Of a DNA stretch of 64,000 bases, positions 33,587 through 45,500 are shown one piece after another. Origin of the DNA: Plazaster borealis. Its lineage: Eukaryota > Echinodermata > Asteroidea > Forcipulatida > Labidiasteridae. The notes below the pieces were generated by a model. That model searched no databases. It had not been told where the DNA came from and saw nothing but the letters and a program-made list of their open reading frames with translations. The position numbers and the translations under genes were made by a program. How positions within the stretch are numbered: position 1 is the stretch's first letter; every line of letters starts with the position of its first letter. The stretch spans positions 1,488,001 through 1,552,000 of the forward strand of contig CM037467.1 in NCBI GenBank assembly GCA_021014325.1. The letters are read 5' to 3'.

Positions 33587-34225
33587 GTTGAGAACCATTA
33601 TGTCCGGCCCTTTGTGTCATACAAATAATTATGTCCGACCCATTGTGTCATACAAACCATTATGTCCGACCCATTGTGTCATACAAACAATTATGTCCGA
33701 CCCATTGTGTCATACAAACCATTATGTCCGACCCATTGTGTACTACAAACCATTATGTCCGGCCCATTGTGTCATACAAACAATTATGTCCGGCCCATTG
33801 TGTCCTACAAATAATTATGTCCGACCCATTGTGTCATACAAACAATTATGTCCGACCCATTGTGTCATACAAACAATTATGTCCGACCCATTGTGTCATA
33901 CAAACAATTATGTCCGACCCATTTGTGTCCTACAAATAATTATGTCCGCCCCTTTGTGTCCTACAAATAATTATGTCCGGCCCATTGTGTCCTATACAAA
34001 CAATTATGTCCGACCCATTGTGTTCGATGAACCATTATGTCACATCCATTATGTCCGATGAACTATTATGGGTCAGTATAGGACATAATGGGTCGGACAT
34101 AATTATTTGTAGGACACAATGGGTCGGACATAATGGTTTGTAGGACAAAATGGTCGGACATGATGGTTTGTCGGACATAATGGGTTGGACATAATGGTTC
34201 AAAAAATGTTGTCGAGCATAACGGT
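33587..34225. repeat. About 31-bp minisatellite with head-to-head inversion
   Basis: About 15 plus-oriented units of ATTATGTCCGACCCATTGTG..(A)CAAACA run from 33587 to about 34060. About five units in the opposite orientation run from about 34075 to 34225. Long frames through it (for example 33555-34061) are repeat artefacts, because a 31-bp unit cycles through all three frames. Confidence 0.88.
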
Positions 34226-34575
34226 CCATGTACAGACGATGTGACCTGTGACATCACATGTTTACAAAAGAGCCACCAAGCCTGGACTTCAGGCAGGCAC
34301 GATTTGTGCACAGCTCATCAATGGATAAAACATACAATTTTACATTTTATACATATTGTACTGTCTGTTTTTATCAAATTATGGTACGATGAACTTCGGG
34401 GGAACATCTCAAAACTTGTTCAGCTGTTACTTTTAAAACTGTTGGATTTATGTGGAAATTATGACACAAAATGTAAACTTTCCCATGACCAGTGCAGTAT
34501 CTTGCCTGATAGAAAGTCCCAAGAATGCGCAAGGTCACACTTATTCTAAACAAAGGTCACATGCCATGGTCTATA
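34226..34575. repeat. Dispersed repeat, inverted relative to 43500-43870
   Basis: GTGACCTGTGACATCACATG, AAAAGAGCCACCAAGCC and GGAAATTATGACACAAAATG recur in reverse complement near 43500-43870. This copy sits inside or beside the 31-bp minisatellite. Confidence 0.7.
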
Positions 34576-34920
34576 TAGGACATAATGGTTAACGGTGCGT
34601 AACAAACGTCAAAGCTCATAATATCGGTCATCGAAGTCATGAGAAAATAGTAGGGAAAAAAAACTTGTTATGCTTTCGCTGTTTTCACACATCTGGTCTT
34701 ACACTTTAGCCGATCAAAAATAATCATTTTACTCGTTTCAATTAAATTTCGTTGTTGCCCATAATATGGAAATTTGCTTAGTTGAGCATGCTCATAACAT
34801 TATAATGATATCAAAATTACAGAATTACAAATTTTCATAAAAAGACAACAATTACAAAGTTTAAAAAGATTAACAGATCTGTGTACAAAGAATTATGTAT
34901 ACAAATAATAAAAACTGAGT

Positions 34921-35284
34921 TTAAATGAACGTTACAGAACTGGTAATTAAAATTTTCTTTAAGATCACAGATTTACATAAAACTTACACGGTCTAATGAT
35001 GATGATAGTAGAAAACATCCCTAGAAATATTTCTGTCTGAAATGTCATATTTGATGAGGAATAAATAAAACTAATTTCCGATTGGAGTTTATCGCTCATG
35101 AGCGTTTTATTCATGCATTGTATAACACATGCAAATGTGTAATCGGTTTTTCACTATTTTCTCGTGACTCAGAATGGCTGATCGATTTCAAACTTCTACA
35201 GGTTTGTCAGTTTATGTATATGGTGGATTATACAAAGTGCTTAACTGTTTTGTTAGCAAAAACCAATTATGTAATGTTCTTTAA
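34921..35284. mobile_element. TTAA MITE family A (copy A5)
   Basis: TTAAATGAACGTTACAG to GTAATGTTCTTTAAA. The ends carry single-base changes from the family. Confidence 0.75.
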
Positions 35285-35843
35285 ATATCTACTGGTGCGG
35301 CACTTCAGACTCCTCACTGACGCCCTCCTACAGACCTCATTTCCTGGTAGAATTCATGTAATGGATGTGTGATTAATTACAATCACTTAGACTTAATTAA
35401 AATTCGTTCATGACGGATTGCAATAACTTGTTGTCCTGTTCTCTGCCAAACAATTGCCCGTCCGCTTATAGCAACTCTCTGAATTTGACCATTGAATTTT
35501 GCACTTAATTAATAGACATGACATCAGTCTCACACAATGGCAATCACAATGACTGATGTAAAAACAAAAAAGGCCTCATGATAGTGTCTGGTTCAGGTAG
35601 TTTCTCAATTAGCATTTCAAGAAAAAATAGTCAATGGGAAGTTTTCCACCATGACCATCTTTAGTTGTGCCAGATCTGTGAACGTTTATATTTTGTTCAC
35701 TCTTTCCTATGTTGTAGTTTTATTCCGTACAGATTTGCGGTACTGAGCAAAACAAAAAGCACACCAAACCTGTGTTTCTAATCGGTCGGGTTTTTGAGAA
35801 AACATCAAAACGGTTACCGTATGTTCTAAAACAAAACAAAACT

Positions 35844-36815
35844 TCCCATTCATTACCTATTTTATCGTTTTATGTTTGAGTCTACCTATGGCATCAGCCT
35901 CATTATCTAGCCTAATAGAAAACCCTTAACTTTGCCCCAATTTTCAGAAGTGAGATTGATATTAAGGAAAAGATGGCGCCAATCTCACCAAAGCTTTTCC
36001 CATTCATTACCTATTTTATCGTTTTATGTTTGAGTCTACCTATGGCATCAGCGTCATTATCTAGCCTAATAGAACACCCTTAACTTTGCCCTAATTTTTG
36101 AGTCTACCTTTTGGCACCAGCGTCATTATCTAGCCTAATGGCAAAACCCTTAACTTTGCCCCAATTTTCAGAAGTGAGATTGATATTAAAGGCATCGTAC
36201 ATGTTTGGTAATTACTCAAAATATTTATTAGCATGAAAACTGACTTGGTAACGAGCAACGGAGAGCTGTTAATAGTATAAAACATTGTGAGAAACGACTC
36301 CCTCTGAAGTCACGTAGTTTTTGAGAAAGAGGTAATTTCTCACTATTAATAATAAAAACTTTTTGCAAGAAGTTTTTGTTCCTTGCTGAAAGCACACAAA
36401 TTTGTACAACAAGGGTGTTTTTACTTTCATCATTTTCTTCGATGACCAATTGAGCTCCAATTTTCACAGGCTAGTTATTTTATGCATATGTTGGGATACA
36501 CTAAGTCTTTGACAATTACCAAACGACGATGCCTTTAAGGAAAGGATGGCGAATCTCACCAAGGCTTTTCCCATTCATTACCTATTTTATCGTTTTATGT
36601 TTGAGTCTACCTATACATCAGCCTCATGATCTAGCCTGCTAATGGAAAAACCCTTAACTTTGCCCCAATTTTCAGAAGTGAGATTGATATTAAGGAAAAG
36701 ATGGCGAATCTCCAAAGGCTTTTCCTATGCATTATTACCTATTTTATCGTTTTATGTTTGAGTCTAATACCTATAGCATCAGCCTCAAAATCTAGCCTTG
36801 CACCAAACAGAGGTC
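35844..36815. repeat. About 150-190-bp tandem repeat, interrupted
   Basis: Units starting CCCATTCATTACCTATTTTA are at about 35847, 36000, 36570 and, degraded, 36730. Each includes CTATGGCATCAGC and CCCCAATTTTCAGAAGTGAG. Family B element B5 is inserted in the second unit. Confidence 0.78.
36186..36538. mobile_element. TTAA MITE family B (copy B5) inside the tandem repeat
   Basis: TTAAAGGCATCGTACATG to ACGATGCCTTTAA. Sister repeat units carry the empty target GATATTAAGGAAAAG, showing that insertion was at TTAA with its duplication. Confidence 0.83.
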
Positions 36816-37567
36816 AGTGACCATACCCAAGAAAGTGTTTGGTCACTTGGCCACTGGACTCCGACTGAGGAGAAAGTTGTGAGAATTAACCTCCCAAGTT
36901 TCTTCAGTTTGCCGAATCCTACTGCCTTTTTCAAATATGACCTGTATCATTTGTAGGCTATTCAATTATTGTTTTGCCATAACGAGTGACAAAGTGGCGG
37001 TATCGTTATAGAGCATCTAACTCTTAATTTATCACGATTGCATCATCAAAATGAAATATAATAATTTGCCAAAAATGTAATAATTGTTGAATTTTTCATT
37101 TTTTTTTTTAAATCAAGGGATTTTTTTTTTTTTAAATTGGGTCAAATGCTTATTCATGCTTATAATTGGAACGGATAATCAGAGAAATGGATAATCAGAG
37201 AAATTGAGCCAAAGGTAGCCGAATGTTAATAAACAGGGGCGTGGAATTCCGAGGAAAGTTTATTTGGCATAATAATGTTGGAGTCGCGCATCACAGCACA
37301 CAAAACCATAGAGCTGCGATGTCCCACTGTGCACCGTAGTCGTACTTGGTATTTGTCAACAAACACGAGTAGATCACTGCTGATTTGCTGTCAACTGTCA
37401 CGTGCTAGATATCAGGGGGAAAAAATAATCGTTTGAATAAATAATGTGGCGAGCCAAGCAACTTCTAAATATTTGTTTATATTTTCTTGTTTGCTTTTTA
37501 ATATTTTGCATTTACTTTTATTTACTTAAAACTCTGACAAAACATTTATGTAGGCCTACATTGTTGC

Positions 37568-37943
37568 TTAAAGGAAAATTACAGAATTGTTTTTTGCTAA
37601 CAAAACAGTTGCTGGCAGTGTAAGCACTTTATATAATCCACCATATACATAAACTGACAAACCTGTAGAAGTTTGAGATCGATCGGCCATCTTGGTCACG
37701 AGAAAATAGTGAAAAACCGATAACACATTTGCATGTGTTACAATGCATGAATAAAACGCTCATCCCATGAGCGATAAACTCCAATCGGAAATTAGTTTTA
37801 TTTATTTCTCATCAAATATGGCATTTCAGACAGAAATATTTCTAGGGATGTTTTCTACTATCATCGTCATTAGACCGTGTAAGTTTTATGTAAATCTGTG
37901 ATCTTAAACAAAAGTTTAATTACCAGTTCTGTTACGTTCCTCG
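37568..37943. mobile_element. TTAA MITE family A (copy A6)
   Basis: TTAAAGGAAAATTACAG to CTGTTACGTTCCTCGTAA. Opposite orientation to A2, slightly decayed right end. Confidence 0.75.
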
Positions 37944-38331
37944 TAAGCAATTCCATGTTTTTCATTGTTCATTCCAACATCCTTATTTCATGGTAGCATT
38001 GAGTAATTGTTCCATGAAATGTCTTACCACCTACTATTGGCTAGAAAATCATTGACTGTCCATCATTTAGCCTTAGGCACTGGTCATGGCAGAAGGTTTT
38101 ATATTTTTACACCCATGGGCGAATGCACTAACCAGTGTAATAATCATTACTTTATTTTCAAGATGTTTTATTTTCACGTGCTAGCTATCAGGGGGAAAAT
38201 CGTTTGAATAAATAATGTTGCAATCCAAGCAATTTCTAAATATTTATTTCACCTGCCGTATTTAGGTCCGCTACGTTGATGGAACCCTCCCCATCCACTC
38301 TGCCCCTGTCTTGATGAGCAAGCAAAACTCT

Positions 38332-38706
38332 TTAAAGGCAGTGTATACTTTTGTTGTCAAAGACCAGTATCCTCACTTCACTTGGTGTATTCAAACATAT
38401 GCATAAAATAACAAACCTGTGAACATTTGGGCTCAATATTGGTCATCGAAGATGCATGAAAATAATGAACGAAAAAACACCCTTTTTGCATATTGTGTGC
38501 TTTCAGATGCCGGAGAAAGGTCAATGCCTGAAGCCTTTTTCAGATTCAAATTTGTCGGTGAAACAACACCTCTTTCTCTAAAATTACATTACTTCCCAAA
38601 GGGGTCGTATTCTAACAATGTTGTTTAATATCAACAGCTCTCCAGTGCTTTTAACCAAGTAAGTTTTTATGGTAATTAACTTGTGGAGTAATTAACCTGC
38701 CTTTAA
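38332..38706. mobile_element. TTAA MITE family B, diverged (copy B6)
   Basis: TTAAAGGCAGTGTATAC to CCTGCCTTTAA, with the CAACAGCTCTCCAGTGCTT segment. A longer internal AGGTCAATGCCTGAAGCC hairpin variant matches 46690-47067. Confidence 0.7.
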
Positions 38707-39133
38707 AATCTAAATGAACTAACTCGCTATAGGCTTGCGTCATTTTGTCATCGAGTCAAAGTGTTATAACTATTTTTACAAAAGAGGACACCCATCTCCC
38801 TCGAATTCCCACGGAGCTCCAGAAGTGCCACCCAACATTTTAAGATCTTGAGATGATGAAATCCCAAAATAAGATATCGTCTTCCTCCCGAGATGAAATA
38901 TATTTGGAAGACGACATTTTCAAGGACGTCGTCATCCCAGGGCGGGTAAATTGTCTCATGATGTCGTCATCCGTTAAACTTTATGATGTCATCATCATGC
39001 AGTAATTATCTCAGGATCTCAACAAGTAAGAAGGCACTTTCAGAACTCCGTACATTCCTGGTTGTTGTACGATGAATAATGTTAACATTATTTTGACGGT
39101 TAACACTTCTACTCCAATAACAGTACGGTACAG

Positions 39134-39245
39134 ATGGCCCACAGGCAGCACAACGGCAGGGCGGGGAGGAAGCGCCGGCCACATTCAAGCGATGGGGTAC
39201 CTAGGACAAATCAGCATCACAACGATGACGATGACATTTTATCAG
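39134..39245 (+). CDS. Mosaic channel exon 1: start and basic cytosolic tail
   Basis: ATG at 39134 (context CAGATGGC) opens 37 codons plus one base, donor TCAG|GTAGGT. The peptide is basic then acidic ([20 protein letters not shown]). Its phase 1 end joins exon 2 exactly to give ILSDQDGLSN. A splice acceptor-like AATAACAG lies 10 bp upstream, so a non-coding exon may precede it. Confidence 0.7.
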
Positions 39246-39525
39246 GTAGGTTTGTTACACATGGTTTCAACCATAGAGCTAAATAAGCCTACCGTGACAA
39301 GTTTAGAAGGGAACAGAATTCATCAAAATGTCGTCAACCGTGAAGTTCAGAAGCCCGAAAAATTATTTCTTTACGTTTAACAAGTGACCCATTCTGAACA
39401 TGTCTTTAGTCTTCAACCATGGAGGTGCCATGACTCATATCATTCTCAAACATTGCCCATGACGTCATTGACCGCCATCTTTGATGACAAACAACGACGT
39501 GCACGACTCTCAGCCAATGAAAGCC

Positions 39526-39579
<54 letters not shown>

Positions 39580-42500
39580 GAAGCAGCAGCAGCAGCAGCA
39601 ACAGCAACAAACAACAACAACAATTGCGACTCATGAACCCTTTGTTGTTTGTAATTATAGCCAGTGCTAAGTTTTTGTCCATTGGGGGAATGATTTTGTT
39701 AGAGTTCGACAGAGTGTCAGTTGACTTAGGCCTGCGCTAAACGTCGCATTTTTGCCGTGTCGAACTCAAATAATTAGAAAATGATGAATTAAATTCGACA
39801 AAAAAGCGACGTTTAGCGCAAACTTTTGATTTAAGTTCGACACTGCCGTGTAGCACGGCAAGCTTTGCCGTGCTACACGGCAGTTGCACGACGTGGTGAC
39901 AAACGTCGCGCTCTTGCCGTGTCGAATCGAATTGAATTCTCAGTCGGGCTATGCTCTTTGGGAATACGCATGCGCAAAACTTTTGAAAAATGTTTTATCT
40001 TTATTTTCTAATAATGTGAACATTCTCCTTGTTAGTACCGTAGCTGAGAGTATTCCGGGATGGGAAAAGAAACAACTTCTGACTGGAACAAACATAATCT
40101 GTAGATTTCAGAATTAAACTAAATGATTTTGTTTGACACTCTTTAAAAAGACGGTGAACGCCACTCACCAACGATGGTAATAATAATGACAACATTTAAG
40201 TTGGGAAGCAATGTTATGATTTTGTCATTAATATTTGAGTGTCACAGCTCGAATTGACATCATGAAACATGACTCTTTAGCAATTTTTTCCCGCGTCACC
40301 ATTTTGAATTACTTTAAGTGCGGCAAACTATTTTACTAAATTCGACGTTTGTCACCAATTCGTTTTAATTGCCGCACTTTTGCCGTACGAAAATCATTTG
40401 AGTTCGACACGGCAAAAGTGCGACGTTTAGCGCAGGCCTTATACTCTTATGATTACTGCAAACAACCCTTTTTACTTCAAGTTTCTGGAAAAACTATCCA
40501 CTGATCATGCTCAAAGATGCACTTCAGCATTGTCTCGTTCCGTATGGTACCCCTGGCTCAAGACGGTGAGCTTTACCGCATGGAAATCGCTAAAAACACA
40601 AACAGCCTCATACCGCCGCGCGCCCTCTACTGTTGTTGTTTGACAAAGTTTTGTAAAGTAAAGTTTCAATGGCGCGGCAGACAAAATTTCCGACGGCGAC
40701 AGTCAGGTAGGTCCAATGGTCCAATTTACAATGGAACAACTAATTTCAGAGTCAAAGGTCTAAACCACCAAAATGGCACATTGCCAATAAACGTTGAATA
40801 ATTATTTTAGTTTTATAAACGGAAAACGGCCCAGAACTCAAACTGTCCGAAAACTGGACAACAATTTCCAAAATGGTGGTCAGATTCACTCGGTCAGGGA
40901 GCCAATGTTCGTACACTACTGAGTACGGACCTGCCGACGGCCGCGCACACCACGCACACGGCGGAGACCCGTCCACTGGGTGCGATGCACGCCTAGAGAA
41001 CAGATCAGATGGGGGGGAGCTCTAAACACCCGAGTGTCACTCTCCCGGCCGTGCATCCAGCCAAAGAGAACGGAATACTTACTTGAGGTTCGCGTAAAAA
41101 TTATAGAATCGCAGGATTTATACAGGAAATTCGTGTAAACATGTCAGTAAGGCCATAACGGAGGTCAGCCGCTCAACCGTCGACTTGTCTTGGCCATCCG
41201 TCGAGTTGTCTCAAAGTCGAGTTGTCTGAACCGTCGACTTGTCCGAACGGTCGAGTTGTCTGAACCGTCGAGTTGTCTGAACCGTCGAGTTGTCCGACGG
41301 ACGAGTTGTCTGACATCCGTTTTAAACCTATATAGTTGTAAAACCTGTAAAAAATTTCATTTTAAAAGGTGGTAGCGTTTTTGAGATATTGCTGAAAATC
41401 TGGAGCGGTTATGTCCATGCAGGAAGAATAATCTGCAATGGAATACACACTCTGAGAAGCATTTAACACGTAACTCCTCTCAGATTCAAATGTTTTAGGG
41501 GATAAAAGGGGTATATTTTTCCATAACCGCAGTGAAAAGTTTCTCAAAATGCATTATACAGTACTATCCAAAACTGCTGTACTTCTCACCAGGTAAGTTT
41601 ATATTAACCATAATTATCAGAGTCGACCAAACCTGTACGATGCCTTCAAGCAAACTTTTCTGCTACAGATAGCACAAAAATTTGCTTACCATCAAGCAGC
41701 GCTATGAAATTGGGCCCAGTTAGGGCTATCCTTTAATTTCTTACACTGAACAAAGGTGAGTTTTGAAAATCAAATCAAGACTTACTGTTTCAATGTTTGT
41801 GTTTTTGCTGGATATTAAACAGATCAAGATGGACTCTCCAATGTATCAAGGGGCAGGTCGCCATTGGCTGTCAACCATGTAGCCAGGTCAGTTTGGCTGG
41901 ATAGCGACAGCAGCTCTACCAACAACAGGCCTTACGACAGGTACAACACCCCCATTATATCCTCCAAACTCATAAAATCTATCCACTGGGTTACAGGGCT
42001 TGAATTTTGGCGGAAAATCCACAAGACCGCAGGGCTTGTAGCTCAAAATATTTAGGCCTACTAGACCAGAATTTGTTTTACAAGACCGGATTCAAAATGA
42101 GAAAAAAACTTGCTGACACAGTATTCAGTTTTCATTTGAAATTTTTTATTCAACACAAACAACTCAAAACTTTACAAAAATGGAGCGTAACTAGGAGACG
42201 CAGCCCCGGTGACCAGGTTTCCCAATCACCCAGCAGGGGAAGGCCAGCAGAGGCTCCTTCCCCCGGAGCAGCCGTGCTGGCGCCCCCAACCGGCCGATCG
42301 GCACCACTGTTTAGGGTCTATAGTGTCAAACAATTAAGGTTGTATTTCAGGTTAATATGTAAAACAAGCACAGTGTTTTGATACCTGACCCAGTTTATGC
42401 CCCATAAAAAAAAACAATTGCTCATCGTCTCCGCCCGACCCTACAAAACCCCTGAACCCATTTTTTTTTTTTTTTTCATTTTATCATAAAAAAAGGCCTT

Positions 42501-45500
42501 TTCAATGATCTTTTCAGTCAAATTTGGCTCCAAGATTTTTCAGCTGATACTTTTTCAAAATCTATAGGTTGGAAAAGATGTTTGAAGAAAGGTTATTCAT
42601 GTTGGCAAAAACAAGAAAAATTCTTCAAATATTTACTTAGGCTACACTGCATTTTAGTTTTTTGAAAATGTTTACAGAAAATGTCATCTAGGAGTTAAAT
42701 GAGTTTCACAAAACATTTAAAAACATCAACATCACACAAACCCTCTGTTTTGTAGTGATAAAACAGAGGGTTTGTGTGATTTTGATGTTTTTAATTGTTT
42801 TGTTAAACCCATTTAAGATGATACTGATGATTTCTTTTTTCTTTATTTCATATATTTCATCTTTATTTCAAAACTAAAAAAACCCTAAAAAAACCAACAA
42901 CAAAACGCCATCCCATCCCCACTTACCCCCAAAAAGGACGGTCAACAATTTTTTGTTATGTGGCCTCATGAGTAACCTACAAAGTCTGTTCTACAGATAT
43001 GAATTGTGGGACAGAGATCCAAAGCACTACTATGGCAAAGATAGGCCACAGGATCAACCTAGACAGTACCCAGGGTATCCAGCTGTATCGTCGCCCCACT
43101 ATCCCTGGGATGGACGCATTGCGCCAATAGACGATGGCAAACCGAAGCATCCAAACGACGAGAGCGTGTACAAGACTGTCAAAACATTCGCAACGGAAAT
43201 CTCATCAGCTCATGGCTTCCCAAATATATTCAAAGCCTCATCTGTCATTGGACGTTTGTTGTGGACGCTCATCTTCTTGGCAGCTTGTGCCGTCTTCATT
43301 TGGCAGGGCAGTATTCTGATAAAGAGATTTTACAGTTACCCTGTGTCAGTTGAGGTGAGTTACACAGTGGAAGGTAATTAACCTTTTAAAAACCCATATA
43401 GCGGCCGCAAGCGGCCTGTACCAAAATGCCCATAATGGCCGCAAGCTTTGACCTACTTCCACTCAAACAAGAGGGTCAAAGAAGAGGTATCGGACTGAAT
43501 TGACATTTTCCCAATGTTTTCCCATGTAAATATAGACCCTGTGACCTTTGTTTACAATTAGTGTAACCTTGTACATTCTTGGGTCTTTCTACCATACAAG
43601 ATACTGCACTGGTCATATGGGAAAGTTTACATTTTGTGTCATAATTTCCACATAAATCCAAGAGTTATAAAAGTAACAGCTGAACAAGTTTTGAGATGTG
43701 CCCCCCTTTCATCATATCAAAAGTTGATACGAATTAGACAGTGCAATCTCCATAAAAAATAAGTTTTGACGTTTTCTTCCATTGGGCTGTGTACAAATTG
43801 TGCCTGCAGGAAGTCCAGGCTTGGTGGCTCTTTTGTAAACATGTGATGTCACAGGTCACATCGTGTATAGAATGTACAATTCTAAATCAAAACCATGTCT
43901 TTCTGTAAACTTCAGCAATGTGCGTGTAGAGCCTCGACTTCATACTTCATTTGTATTGTATTAATGCATCTGTTTGGATGAAGGTGTCATTACATTACCG
44001 TGACAACACAGAGTTATATAATGCTTCTATTCACTACACGCAAGGCTGACAAAATCCTTGAAAAAAGCAAAACAAACCCTCTTAATCTATGGAAGAAGCT
44101 AGGAAGCATGTCCTGACAATGAACCGGGGGGTGTTGAAACCAAACAGGTCCATCGCTTAGGATACATGTTTTACAGGTACACGTATGCATTTCAGGGTTT
44201 TTGACTGCAGCTAAATCACCTGTTCATATCTGACTTGATTTTAGGTTGAGATAGTAACACGGTCAGAATTGAAGTTCCCAGCCGTCACACTTTGCAATAG
44301 CAATAAGATTCGCCGTTCTGCCCTTGCCTTGTCTAGATATAAAGAAGCTCTCATAATAGACACAGGGCAAACTCTGCCTTACTATGGTAAGTCAAAAAGA
44401 TAACACATTCTTGAGTCATGAGTCGTGAGTTGTGAGTCTTGTTTATTGAGTCTTGAGTCATGAGTCCTGAGTCTTGTTTCTTGAGTCCTGAGTCCTTGAG
44501 TCTAGATTCTTGAGTCTAGATTCTTGGGTCTTGATTCTTGAGTCTTGTTTCTTCAGTCTTGAGTCGTGAGTTTTGAGTCATGAGTCTTGTTTATTGATTC
44601 GTGAGTCTTGAGTCATGAGTTGTGAGTCTTGAGTCTTGAGTTTTGTTTCTTGAGTCATGAGTCTTGTTTCTTGAGTCTTGAGGCCCTCGTTTCTTGAGTC
44701 TTCAGTCGTGACTCTTGTTTCTTGAGTCATGACTCTTGTTTCTTGAGTCTTGAGTCTTGACTTGTGAATTTTGAGTCTTGTTTCTTGATTCGTTAGTCAT
44801 GAGTCTTGAGTCTTGTTTTTTGAGTCGTGAGACTTGTTTCTTGAGTTGTGAGTAATGAGTCTTGAGTTTTGTTTCTTGAGTCGTGAGTCTTGAGTCTCGT
44901 TTCTCGAGTCTTGAGTTGTGACTCATGTTTATTGAGTCATGAGTCTTGTTTCTTGAGTCGTGAGTCTTGAGTCTTGACTCGTGTGTCTTGAGTCTGGTGC
45001 TCTGTAGCTCATTTTGCAATCAGATTGACAATATCCCTGAGCCTGGTTACTGGAAACATAGTCTTGGGGGAAAGACATTCTTCGTTATTGTTAGTGATTA
45101 TTGTTGTTGTCATTGTTATTGTTATTAGCATTTGAAAAAGATTCTGTTAGGGTCGAAACATGAGGCCATTAAGTTAAAGGTTTGAATTGCTTCTAACTGG
45201 CACGGTCCCCAAACAAAGATATTGACAAAATAGGGAGACCGCCCAACATTAGGGCTAGACAGCTCAGTTTGTGGAGCGCCGGCTCTATAGTCCATGTTGT
45301 CTTTGTTCAACCGCAATTTTGTTTTGTATAGTGCGTATTTACTTGATGAGTTTTTAACCAATTTATATTTTCGCCACATTTATAAAGCGCCATGCTATGA
45401 GGAAGATTTCGCCTGTTTGTCCAACTCTCTGTGCCTGAAGGAATTCTTAGTCTGTGATGGAATCAACCATTGTGGAGATTTCAGCGATGAGGCTTCCTGT

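Noticed and set aside
33555..34061. 168-codon open frame on plus
   Set aside because: It is produced by the 31-bp minisatellite reading through all three frames. No splice or domain signal.
39384..39740. Frames with long Asn or Leu runs
   Set aside because: Translations of the AAC/AGC microsatellite on either strand.
40669..40706. Candidate first exon ATGGCGCGGCAG...CAG|GTAGGT for the mosaic gene
   Set aside because: It ends in phase 2, whereas exon 2 needs phase 1. The exon at 39134-39245 fits the phase instead.
44702..45019. 105-codon minus frame with repeated THDSRLKT-type units
   Set aside because: It is the GAGTCTT minisatellite read in complement, inside an intron.
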